Source of the DNA: Streptomyces sp. CB02923
GTDB taxonomy: Bacteria; Actinomycetota; Actinomycetes; Streptomycetales; Streptomycetaceae
Length of the DNA: 64,000 nucleotides
Assembly (NCBI RefSeq): GCF_001905005.1
Contig: NZ_LWKZ01000027.1
Coordinates: forward strand, 558,001-622,000
Reading direction: 5' to 3'
Part shown: piece by piece, positions 24,258 to 31,830 of the stretch
How the letters are laid out: each line of letters opens with the position of its first letter
Position numbering within the stretch: the first letter of the stretch is position 1
Position numbers and translations under genes: made by a program
The notes under the pieces: model-generated
What the model saw: the letters and a program-made list of their open reading frames with translations, nothing else
Told to the model about the DNA's origin: nothing
Databases searched by the model: none

Positions 24258-25532
24258 GTGACGGTGACACAGGGGACGGGCAGCGGCGGCGGCAGGCTCG
24301 CGGCGGCACCCCGGCTCGATGACCTGATGCCCTGGTCGGCCGCGCCGCTGCGGCTCGGCCGCGGCTGGGTCATGGCCCCGGACGCCGCCTCGCTGCGGGC
24401 CCGCTGGGCGGCGCTGCACGAGGCCGCGGACGACGGCGCGCGCGAGCGGCTGTTCCGGCCCAGCCGCGCCCGTACGCTGCGTACGGCGGTGCCTCAGCTG
24501 CCCGGCCAGCCGACGCCCACCGGCCGGCTCGCGCACACCGGCGGGCCGTGCCCCGATCCGGTGCGCGTCCTGCACGGCCCGTACGACCAGCAGTGGCTGC
24601 TGCCCGACCACCGGCTGATCGACGGTGCCCGGCCGGAGCTGTGGCGGGTCGCGGACGGGCGGCAGGTGTTCGTGGTGGAGCTGGGGCACGTACCGCAGAC
24701 GGACGGCCCGGCGCTGGTCGCCTCCGCGCTGCTGCCGGACGGCCGGTCACCGGCCGGCCGTCCGGGCCGCATCCGCCCGTTGTACCGGCGCCCCGGCGGC
24801 CGCGAGCCGAACCTCGCCCCCGGCCTGGCGGAGCTGCTGGCCCGGCGTCTGGACCGGCCGGTGGGCGCGGCGGAGGTGCTCGCCTGGACGGTGGCGAGCG
24901 CCCGGCCCACGCCGTCCGGCGCCGTCGTGCCGCTGACCGCCGACGCCGGGGTGTGGGAGGACGGTGTCGGGCTGGGCGAGCGGCTGCTGTGGCTCCAGAC
25001 GAGGGGCGCACGGGGTGACGGGACGGCGTACGGGGCGCGCGCCGGTGACCGTCCTCGGATGCCCGGAGGGCGGCGCCCCTACGTACGGGCCCCGCTGCCC
25101 GCCCGCGGACTGCCCGACGCTCTCTCCTACCTGCCGGACGAGGAGGCGCTGCTCCTCGGCCCCGGCCGGGTCTCCCCCGTGTCCCCGGCGGCCTGGGAGG
25201 CCGAGGCGGGCGGGGTGCGCGTACTGGAGGCGTGGTTCGGGCGCCGTACCGCTCCGGTGGCCGAGCCGGGGAGCCTGGAGGCGGTGCGGCCGGCCACCTG
25301 GCCCCAGGAGTGGACCACCGAACTGCTGGAGCTGGTCTCGGTCCTGTCGCTGGTGGCCGGGCTGCGGCCGGCGCTGGACGACGTGCACCGGCGGACGGCG
25401 GACGGGCCGCGCGTCGAGGCGTCCGAGCTGCGCGCGGCAGGCGTGCTGCCGCCGCCCGCCGCGGCCCGCCGCCCGGCCTCCGTCCTGGACCACCACGAGG
25501 AGGGCCCGGACGGGCAGTTCGCCCTCCTGTGA
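24258..25532 (+). CDS. Type ISP restriction enzyme target-recognition-like protein (C-terminal domain only)
   Basis: A 424-residue protein resembling the C-terminal DNA-recognition domain of type ISP restriction-modification enzymes (LlaBIII class). Recognisable parts: LRLGRGWVMAPDAASLRARW at the start, then RVLHGPYDQQWLLPDHRLID, ARPELWRVADGRQVFVVE and GGVRVLEAWFGRRT. There is no helicase, nuclease or methyltransferase motif (no NPPY, no FxGxG). Start GTG 24258 follows GGGAGGG. Such stand-alone proteins are often named DNA methyltransferase in Streptomyces genomes, which the sequence does not support. Its cellular role is unknown. Confidence 0.65.
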   Translation: MTVTQGTGSGGGRLAAAPRLDDLMPWSAAPLRLGRGWVMAPDAASLRARWAALHEAADDGARERLFRPSRARTLRTAVPQLPGQPTPTGRLAHTGGPCPDPVRVLHGPYDQQWLLPDHRLIDGARPELWRVADGRQVFVVELGHVPQTDGPALVASALLPDGRSPAGRPGRIRPLYRRPGGREPNLAPGLAELLARRLDRPVGAAEVLAWTVASARPTPSGAVVPLTADAGVWEDGVGLGERLLWLQTRGARGDGTAYGARAGDRPRMPGGRRPYVRAPLPARGLPDALSYLPDEEALLLGPGRVSPVSPAAWEAEAGGVRVLEAWFGRRTAPVAEPGSLEAVRPATWPQEWTTELLELVSVLSLVAGLRPALDDVHRRTADGPRVEASELRAAGVLPPPAAARRPASVLDHHEEGPDGQFALL

Positions 25533-25590
25533 CGCGGCCGGGCCGCCCCGGGCGTTGCCCGGCGCGCGGCGGCGGGTAGGTGCTCCGACC

Positions 25591-26796
25591 ATGGACCGCA
25601 CGCCGCCGCAGCCGCCGCCCCTGGAGGGCATCACCGTCGTCGCCGTCGAACAGGCCGTGGCCGCGCCGTTCGCCACCCGGCAGCTCGCCGACCTCGGCGC
25701 CCGGGTGATCAAGGTCGAGCGGCCGGACGGCGGTGACTTCGCCCGCGCGTACGACACCTCCGTACGCGGGCTGGCCTCGCACTTCGTGTGGGCCAACCGC
25801 GGCAAGGAGTCCCTGGCGCTCGACCTGAAGGACCCGCGCGGCCGTGCGCTGCTGGAACAACTGCTCGCGGGGGCGGACGTGTTCGTGCAGAACCTGGCGC
25901 AGGGCGCGGCCGCGCGGCTCGGACTCGACGCGGCGGCGCTGTGCGCCCGGTACCCGCGCCTGGTCGCCGTCGACATCTCCGGCTACGGCCCCGACGGCCC
26001 GTACGCGCACAAACGGGCCTACGACATGCTCGTGCAGTGCGAGGCCGGGCTCGTCTCCCTGACCGGGACGCCGGAGGAGCCCGCGAAGGCCGGGATACCG
26101 GCGGCGGACATCGCGGCGGCGATGTACGCCTTCACCGGTGTGCTGGCCGCGCTGCTGCGCCGCGGCACGACAGGGCGCGGCGGCCCGGTGGAGGTCGCGA
26201 TGCTGGACGCGCTGGCCGAGTGGCTGGGGCACCCGCTCTACTTCGGGATGTACGGGGGCACACCCCCGGCGCGCACGGGGGTCGCGCACGCCGTCATCGC
26301 GCCGTACAACGCCTATCCGACGGCGGACGGACAGCCGGTGCTGCTGTCCGTACAGAACGACCGGGAGTGGCAGCGGCTGGCGCGGCAGGTGCTGGAGCGG
26401 CCCGAACTGGCCGGGGATCCGGCGTTCGCGACGAATGTGGCGCGTACTCGCAACCGGGACAAGACGGACCGTGTGGTGGGTGAGGCGCTGGCCGGGATGG
26501 GAGCCGGCGAGGCCGTACGGCGGCTGGAGGAGGCGGGGATCGCCTGTGCGCGGCTGAACGGGGTGGCGGAGCTGGCCGGGCATCCGCAGTTCGCGGCACG
26601 CGGCCGCTGGCGGGAGGTGGGGTCACCGGCAGGGCCGCTGCGCGCGCTGCTGCCGCCGGTCACGCTGCCCGGGAGCTCCGGGCCGGTGATGGGGGACATC
26701 CCGGCCCTCGGCGAACACACCGACGCGCTGCTGAGCGCTCTGGGTCTGACGAGCGAGCGGATAGCAGCGCTGCGCCGGGACGGTGTGGTCGCCTGA
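25591..26796 (+). CDS. CaiB/BaiF-family (class III) CoA-transferase
   Basis: A 401-residue CoA-transferase moving CoA between carboxylic acids. The N-terminal Rossmann part reads LEGITVVAVEQAVAAPFATR and LGARVIKVERPDGGDFAR. AYDMLVQCEAGL contains the Asp that forms the acyl intermediate, and GTPEEPAKAGIPAADIAAAM follows. The C-terminal part has IAPYNAYPTADG and GIACARLN. Length is normal. Start ATG 25591. It lies 58 bp after the ISP-like gene; the substrate acid is not clear from context. Confidence 0.88.
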   Translation: MDRTPPQPPPLEGITVVAVEQAVAAPFATRQLADLGARVIKVERPDGGDFARAYDTSVRGLASHFVWANRGKESLALDLKDPRGRALLEQLLAGADVFVQNLAQGAAARLGLDAAALCARYPRLVAVDISGYGPDGPYAHKRAYDMLVQCEAGLVSLTGTPEEPAKAGIPAADIAAAMYAFTGVLAALLRRGTTGRGGPVEVAMLDALAEWLGHPLYFGMYGGTPPARTGVAHAVIAPYNAYPTADGQPVLLSVQNDREWQRLARQVLERPELAGDPAFATNVARTRNRDKTDRVVGEALAGMGAGEAVRRLEEAGIACARLNGVAELAGHPQFAARGRWREVGSPAGPLRALLPPVTLPGSSGPVMGDIPALGEHTDALLSALGLTSERIAALRRDGVVA

Positions 26797-26829
26797 GGGA
26801 CCGGGACCGGCTCTCTTGACGGCCGTGCC

Positions 26830-27093
26830 TCAGCCGTGGCCGCCGAAGAGCGACCGGCGCAGCCTGCGCAGCGGTGCGAACAGCGACACCCTGGCGCCGC
26901 GGCTCGTCCTGCTGCGCCGGTGATCACGAGCAGTGAGCTCCTGCATCAACGATGTCGCGCCCTCCGTCTCCCGGTGCGGGACGGCGGGACCGCCCAGCAC
27001 TGCGAGATGGCGGTCGAGCCGCGCGCTGGACGCGCCGCTCCCGCAACTGATGGCAGGCACTCGAGGCCTGCTGCGCATTGTTATCTGTTCCAT
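26830..27093 (-). CDS. Small basic protein, conserved hypothetical
   Basis: An 87-residue product starting MEQITMRSRPRVPAISCGSG and ending in a strongly basic segment, VSLFAPLRRLRRSLFG. ATG 27093 follows GGGGAG. Net charge is high and positive, with no membrane helix; the C-terminus looks like an amphipathic helix that could bind membrane or nucleic acid. It lies downstream of the anti-sigma gene on the same strand (133-bp gap). I recall similar short proteins in Streptomyces but no function. Confidence 0.6.
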   Translation of the reverse strand: MEQITMRSRPRVPAISCGSGASSARLDRHLAVLGGPAVPHRETEGATSLMQELTARDHRRSRTSRGARVSLFAPLRRLRRSLFGGHG

Positions 27094-27226
27094 GACACTC
27101 CCCACCCGTACGAGGGCACCCGGCCCGGGCAGGGTAACCCTATCTCTCTCCTTCGACACGCGCGCGGCCCGGGCAGCGGCGTTCACCTCCCGCACACCGA
27201 CGTTGACGCCACCTTACGGATCAACG

Positions 27227-28075
27227 TCAGCCGAGGGCGAGTTGAATGAGTACCGAGGTCGTGGGCCTGACGGAGCCGCCGGCCGGCTCCAGGGTGACCG
27301 CGAGCCGGTCCGCCCGCCCCGACCCGTCGTGCCGAAGATCACGTACCACGGCGGGGCCCGCGGTGCGGGTCAGCGGATCGTACGGCAGCATCGCGGCCGG
27401 GCGGGCGGTGGCGGTCCCGTCGCGCATCCGCCACAGCTGGTACGCGTGCCCTTCCGGCGGGGGCGGCAGCCCGGCGGCGTTCACCACGGCCCGGTTCATG
27501 GCGACCGATTCGACGGCGCTCAGGGAGCGGCCGCCGATCGGATGGCCGGAGACGGCCAGCGCGTCGGGGGCGGCCAGGACCGCGTTCACGGCCTGCGTCA
27601 CGGCGCGCTGGTGGTCCAGTTCGGTATCCGTTCGGGCGAGCTGGAGGGCGAGCAGCGCGCTGACGACGAGGCTCAGCGCGGTGACCGCGGCGGCGACGCG
27701 GGGGCCGAGCCGGACGGGCAGGCGCAGGCGGGCCTTCTCCGTTCCGGTGCGGGTCTCCGCCGTACGCACGGAAGACGGAACATCTGATTCCGGTACCGCC
27801 GCCTCCTGCGCCGTGGCCAGCGCGGCCGTCAGCACACGGGCGCGCAGGTCGTCGGGCGCGGGACGGGCGGCGGCGCGGGCCAGCCAGGTCGCGTCCTCGG
27901 TGAGGACCCGCAGTTCGGCCGCGCAGTCCGGGCAGCGCAGCAAGTGCCGCTCGAAGCGGCGGCGTTCACGCGGGCCGAGGGCGTCGAGGGCGTACGGGGC
28001 GGCCAGGGCGTGCGGGCCCCGCCACCCGGCGCGCGCCGCGTCGCGCAGGGCCGCGTACGGCGGTCGGCGGCTCAT
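27227..28075 (-). CDS. rskA: RskA-type anti-sigma factor
   Basis: A 282-residue single-pass membrane protein holding the sigma factor inactive. The N-terminal cytoplasmic domain (1-85) has HLLRCPDCAAEL, an H-x3-C-x2-C zinc anti-sigma motif. A membrane helix near residues 130-155 (VAAAVTALSLVVSALLALQL) is followed by an extracytoplasmic RskA domain with GHAYQLWRM and ending RPTTSVLIQLALG. ATG 28075 overlaps the sigma stop (ATGA), so the two are translationally coupled. Release probably needs regulated proteolysis as in mycobacteria (inferred). Confidence 0.85.
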   Translation of the reverse strand: MSRRPPYAALRDAARAGWRGPHALAAPYALDALGPRERRRFERHLLRCPDCAAELRVLTEDATWLARAAARPAPDDLRARVLTAALATAQEAAVPESDVPSSVRTAETRTGTEKARLRLPVRLGPRVAAAVTALSLVVSALLALQLARTDTELDHQRAVTQAVNAVLAAPDALAVSGHPIGGRSLSAVESVAMNRAVVNAAGLPPPPEGHAYQLWRMRDGTATARPAAMLPYDPLTRTAGPAVVRDLRHDGSGRADRLAVTLEPAGGSVRPTTSVLIQLALG

Positions 28076-28647
28076 CCGGCACCTGCCAGGCAGTCGCGCA
28101 GCCGCGCCAGCCCGTCCCGCAGCCGGGACTTGACCGTGCCGAGCGGTACGGCCAGCCGACGGGCCGCCTCCCGGTGCGTGTAGCCGTCGTAGTACACAAG
28201 GGTGACGGACTGCCGCTGCAACGCGGTGAGCCGCTCCAGGCACCGGCGCACCCACTCACGCTCGAAGGAGCTCTCGACCTCCTCGGCCACCTCGTCGAAA
28301 ACCGTCACCGCGCCCCGCCGCGCGGCCCGTTCCTCGCGCGCGCTCGCGGCCCGCGCCGAACGCACCCGGTCCACCGCCCTGCGGTGGGCGAGGGTCAGGA
28401 TCCACGACAGCGCACTGCCGCGCCCCGGGTCGTAGCGGCCGGCCCGTCGCCAGATCTCCAGCAGCACTTCCTGTGTCACCTCCTCGGCCTGGGCGCTGTC
28501 CCGCAGGACGCGCCGGGCCATACCGAAGACGGGCGCCGACACCAGGTCGTACAGCTCCCCGAAAGCGTCGTGGTCACCGCGCGCGATCAGGGGCAGCAGC
28601 ACCTCGGCGCCGCGCCCTGCGGCCGTTTCGGAGTCCACGCGGCTCAC
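28072..28647 (-). CDS. sigK: ECF sigma factor, SigK type
   Basis: A 191-residue ECF sigma factor. Region 2 (about 25-95) contains GELYDLVSAPVFGMARRVLR and ILTLAHRRAVDRVR; region 4 (135-187) contains TALQRQSVTLVYYDGYTHRE and VPLGTVKSRLRDGL. Cys136 and Cys186 are the only cysteines. Their 50-residue spacing equals the Cys133/Cys183 pair reported, from memory, to form a redox-sensitive disulfide in M. tuberculosis SigK. GTG 28645-28647 is the start. It is divergent from the DUF4331 operon, whose promoter has the SigK consensus. No SigK box was seen before sigK itself. Confidence 0.88.
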   Translation of the reverse strand: MSRVDSETAAGRGAEVLLPLIARGDHDAFGELYDLVSAPVFGMARRVLRDSAQAEEVTQEVLLEIWRRAGRYDPGRGSALSWILTLAHRRAVDRVRSARAASAREERAARRGAVTVFDEVAEEVESSFEREWVRRCLERLTALQRQSVTLVYYDGYTHREAARRLAVPLGTVKSRLRDGLARLRDCLAGAG

Positions 28648-28759
28648 CCCCGCTCCCGTGACGACCGGTCATTCTGCCCGCCGTGGTGGGTTCGGGGCGA
28701 GACGCGCGGCGGACCGGTCCGGGCGGCCACGGCTTTCCCGGGCCGCGGAAAATCCGGAC

Positions 28760-28787
28760 CCATCCGGACGGCGGGCGGCCCCGAATA
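28760..28787 (+). promoter_or_regulatory. SigK-type ECF promoter of the DUF4331 operon
   Basis: CCATCC (28760-28765), 16 bp, CGAATA (28782-28787). The consensus known for mycobacterial SigK is CCATCC-N16/17-CGAATA, so both boxes and the spacing match exactly. It lies 83 bp before the DUF4331 start and points away from sigK. Confidence 0.8.
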
Positions 28788-28870
28788 GCCGCCACAGCGC
28801 CGGTACGGCAGCACTGCCGCGGCGCCAGGACCGGGCCGTCCGGTCCCGCCCGAGGGGGAGGACCCACACG

Positions 28871-30475
28871 ATGACCGCCACCACGAAGGACGAGAAGGAC
28901 ACCAGGCCCGGGAAGGGCAGGAGGCGGAGCCGCCGGACCGTCGCCGTGCTGGCCTGCGGCTCCCTGGCCACCGCGGGCATCGCCGGCGCGGCGGCCGGCC
29001 CGCTCTCGGTCCGCTCGGCGCAGGCCGCGAGCCACCGGGAGGCGCCGCAGATCTCCGGGCAGCCGGAGTACGACACCACGGACGTGTACGCCTACCAGAG
29101 CCCCGACAAGCCGGACACCACCACGCTGTCGGTCAACTGGTGGCCCTTCGCGGAGCCCGCGGGCGGCCCGAACTTCTACAAGTTCGCCGCCGACGCCCAG
29201 TACGACGTGCACGTGGACAGCGACGGGGACGGCCAGGGCGACCTGATCTACCGGTGGACGTTCAAGGACAACTACCGCAGCGGCGACACGTTCCTCTACA
29301 ACACCGGCCAGGTCACGTCCCTCGACGACAAGGACCTGAACTTCTTCCAGACCTACGACATCGACCTGCTGCGGCTGAAGGACCAGAAGGTCGTCTCCAG
29401 CACGAAGGTCGCCAACGACCTCGTCGCCGCGCCCTCCAACGTCGGCAAGGCCTCCATGCCCGACTACCAGAAGCTGCGCGACCAGGCGGTCCGCCCGGTC
29501 GCGGGCGGCGCGACGTCCTTCGCGGGCCAGGCCGACGACCCGTTCTTCCTGGACCTGCGCGCCTTCGACCTGCTGTACGGCGGCGATCTCTCGGAGGTCG
29601 GCCGGGACACCCTCAAGGGCTACAACGTGCAGTCCGTCGCGCTCCAGGTGCCGACGAGCACCCTGCGCCAGTCCGCCTCGCAGCCGGTGATCGGCGTCTG
29701 GTCCACCACCCAGCGCAAGAACGCCTCCGGCGGCTGGTCGCAGGTGTCCCGGATGGGCAACCCGCTCGTCAACGAACTGGTCATCCCGCTCAAGGACAAG
29801 GACCGCTTCAACGCGTCCGCGCCGTGGAACGACGCGCAGTTCCTGAAGTACGTCACCGACCCCGAGCTGGCCCGGCTGATCGAGAAGATCTACGGGATCA
29901 AGGCACCCGCGCTGCCCCGCAAGGACCTGATCCAGGCGTTCCTGACCGGCGTGCCCAAGCTGAACCAGCCGCCGAACGTGCGCCCCGCGGAAGCGCTGCG
30001 GCTGAACACGTCCATCCAGCCCACCGCGCAGCCCAAGCGCCTCGGCGTCCTCGACGGGGACAACGCGGGCTACCCGAACGGCAGGCGGCTCACCGACGAC
30101 GTCGTGGACATCTCCCTCCAGGTGGTCGAAGGCGAACTGGTCGGGCAGAAGAACGACCTGGGGGACGCGGTCGACGCCAACGACCGGGCCTTCGGCAAGA
30201 CCTTCCCCTACCTGGCGCTGCCCACCTCGGGCTCCGAAGGGCCCCTGGCCAAGAAGAGCGGCGGCGGCAGCACGGACGGCAACACCCAGGGCTCGGTGAA
30301 CCAGTCGGCCGGTCTGCGGACCGGACTGCGTCCGCAGGACAGCGGCACCGGTGACGGCGACAACGACGGCACCGTCCTGATCGCCTCCGCGTCGGCAGGC
30401 GCCGCCGGGCTGGTGCTGACCGGGGTCGCCCTGCTGTGGCTGCGTGCCAACCGCCGTGCGGGAGACCGGCGTTGA
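28871..30475 (+). CDS. DUF4331 secreted, C-terminally anchored protein
   Basis: A 534-residue exported protein of unknown function. A basic N-terminus (GKGRRRSRR) and hydrophobic stretch form a signal peptide; the mature part starts near ASHREAPQISGQPEYDTTDV, the DUF4331 signature. DSDGDGQGDLIYRW is a Ca-binding-like Asp loop. Residues 470-500 are Gly/Asp-rich, followed by one helix (VLIASASAGAAGLVLTGVAL) and a basic tail, so it is held in the membrane with the bulk outside. Start ATG 28871 follows GGGGAGGA. It is first gene of a SigK-promoter operon. Confidence 0.88.
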   Translation: MTATTKDEKDTRPGKGRRRSRRTVAVLACGSLATAGIAGAAAGPLSVRSAQAASHREAPQISGQPEYDTTDVYAYQSPDKPDTTTLSVNWWPFAEPAGGPNFYKFAADAQYDVHVDSDGDGQGDLIYRWTFKDNYRSGDTFLYNTGQVTSLDDKDLNFFQTYDIDLLRLKDQKVVSSTKVANDLVAAPSNVGKASMPDYQKLRDQAVRPVAGGATSFAGQADDPFFLDLRAFDLLYGGDLSEVGRDTLKGYNVQSVALQVPTSTLRQSASQPVIGVWSTTQRKNASGGWSQVSRMGNPLVNELVIPLKDKDRFNASAPWNDAQFLKYVTDPELARLIEKIYGIKAPALPRKDLIQAFLTGVPKLNQPPNVRPAEALRLNTSIQPTAQPKRLGVLDGDNAGYPNGRRLTDDVVDISLQVVEGELVGQKNDLGDAVDANDRAFGKTFPYLALPTSGSEGPLAKKSGGGSTDGNTQGSVNQSAGLRTGLRPQDSGTGDGDNDGTVLIASASAGAAGLVLTGVALLWLRANRRAGDRR

Positions 30476-31830
30476 GGCACCTCAGGACGCCCAGGAGCGT
30501 GCGTGGCCGGCTGGCCGCCGCCGTCGTGACCGTTTTCCTCCTCGCTTGTGCGGTCACGGTCGGCGGGCTCGTCCTGGGCAATGGCGGCGGCCGGGCACCC
30601 GCCCTCGTGCCCGCGCCGCCGTCACCCGACGTCCCCGTGGACCGCGGCGCGGCGGCCGGCCTGACGGGCGCCGTGAACGCCCTCCAGGCGCGGCTGCGCG
30701 AGCGGCCCGGGGACTGGCTCGGCTGGGCCGGGCTCGGCGCCGCCTACGTCGAGCAGGCCCGTACGACCGGCGACCCGACCCGCTACCCGCAGGCCGAACG
30801 CGCCCTCGGCCGGTCGCTCGCGCTCCGCCCGCGCGGGAACGACGCCGGGCTGGCGGGGCGGGCCGCGCTCGCCGCGGCGCGGCACGACTTCCGTGCCGCG
30901 CTGCGGGACGCGGACGCCTCGCTCGCGGTCAATCCGTACGGCGAGCGGGCCCTGGCGGTCCGCGTGGACGCGCTGGTCGAGCTGGGGCGCTACGACGCCG
31001 CGCTGGCGGCGGCCCGGCACGCCGACGCGGTGCACCCCGGCCTTCCTTCCTTCACCCGGCTCGCCTACGTGCGGGAGCTGCACGGTGACGCCGAAGGCGC
31101 CCGCAAGGTGCTGGACCTGGCCCGGCGGTCCGCCGCACAGCCCGCCGACATCGCGTACGTCGCCACGGCGCTCGGCCAACTGGCACGCAGCCAGGGCCAG
31201 TACCCGGAAGCCCTCCGGCACTACGGGGATGCGCTGCGCGCCGTACCCGCCCACCTTCCGGCCCTGGAAGGCCGGGCACGTACCTACGCGGCGCGCGGCG
31301 AACTGGACAAGGCGGCGCGCGAACTGCGCGAGGTCGTACGCCGCTATCCCCTTCCGGGCCCCCTGGCCGCGCTCGGCGAGGTCTACGAAGCGCGCGGCGA
31401 ACGGGCGCTCGCTCAACGGCAGTACGCCCTGGCCGGGACCTGGGACGACCTCGCGCGCGCCAACGGCGTGGCCGTGGACCTGGACACCGCGCTGATCGAA
31501 GCCGACCACGGTGACCGGCGGGCCGCCCTGCGCGCGGCCCGCGCCGAGTGGGCCCGCCGCCACACCGTGCACAGCGCCGACGCCTTGGCCTGGGCCCTGC
31601 ACCGGACCGGCCGGGACCGGGAAGCCCTCCCCTACGCCGAGCGCGCTGCCGCCCCCGGATTCCGGGACGCGGCGTTCCTCTACCACCGCGGCATGATCGA
31701 GCGCGCGCTCGGCCGGACCGACGACGCCCGCCGCGACCTGTCCGCCGCCCTGCGCCTGGACCCCGGCTTCTCGCCCACCGGCTCGGCCGCGGCCCGGTCC
31801 GCACTCGCTTCCCTGGAGGCCGGACGGTGA
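30472..31830 (+). CDS. TPR-repeat membrane protein
   Basis: A 452-residue protein: N-terminal membrane helix (VVTVFLLACAVTVGGLVLG), Pro-rich spacer, then 8-9 tetratricopeptide-like helical pairs from about residue 65 to 440, e.g. YPEALRHYGDALRAVPAHLP and RTDDARRDLSAALRLDPGFS. TTG 30472 overlaps the DUF4331 stop (TTGA) with GGGAGA 6 nt upstream; GTG 30499 is an alternative. It probably acts as an extracytoplasmic scaffold for the DUF4331 protein or the metal transporter, judged from the operon. Confidence 0.82.
   Translation: MRHLRTPRSVRGRLAAAVVTVFLLACAVTVGGLVLGNGGGRAPALVPAPPSPDVPVDRGAAAGLTGAVNALQARLRERPGDWLGWAGLGAAYVEQARTTGDPTRYPQAERALGRSLALRPRGNDAGLAGRAALAAARHDFRAALRDADASLAVNPYGERALAVRVDALVELGRYDAALAAARHADAVHPGLPSFTRLAYVRELHGDAEGARKVLDLARRSAAQPADIAYVATALGQLARSQGQYPEALRHYGDALRAVPAHLPALEGRARTYAARGELDKAARELREVVRRYPLPGPLAALGEVYEARGERALAQRQYALAGTWDDLARANGVAVDLDTALIEADHGDRRAALRAARAEWARRHTVHSADALAWALHRTGRDREALPYAERAAAPGFRDAAFLYHRGMIERALGRTDDARRDLSAALRLDPGFSPTGSAAARSALASLEAGR

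Noticed and set aside
27246..28133. 295-residue plus-strand frame opposite the anti-sigma gene
   Set aside because: Shadow; Arg/Ser/Ala-rich, no conserved motif.
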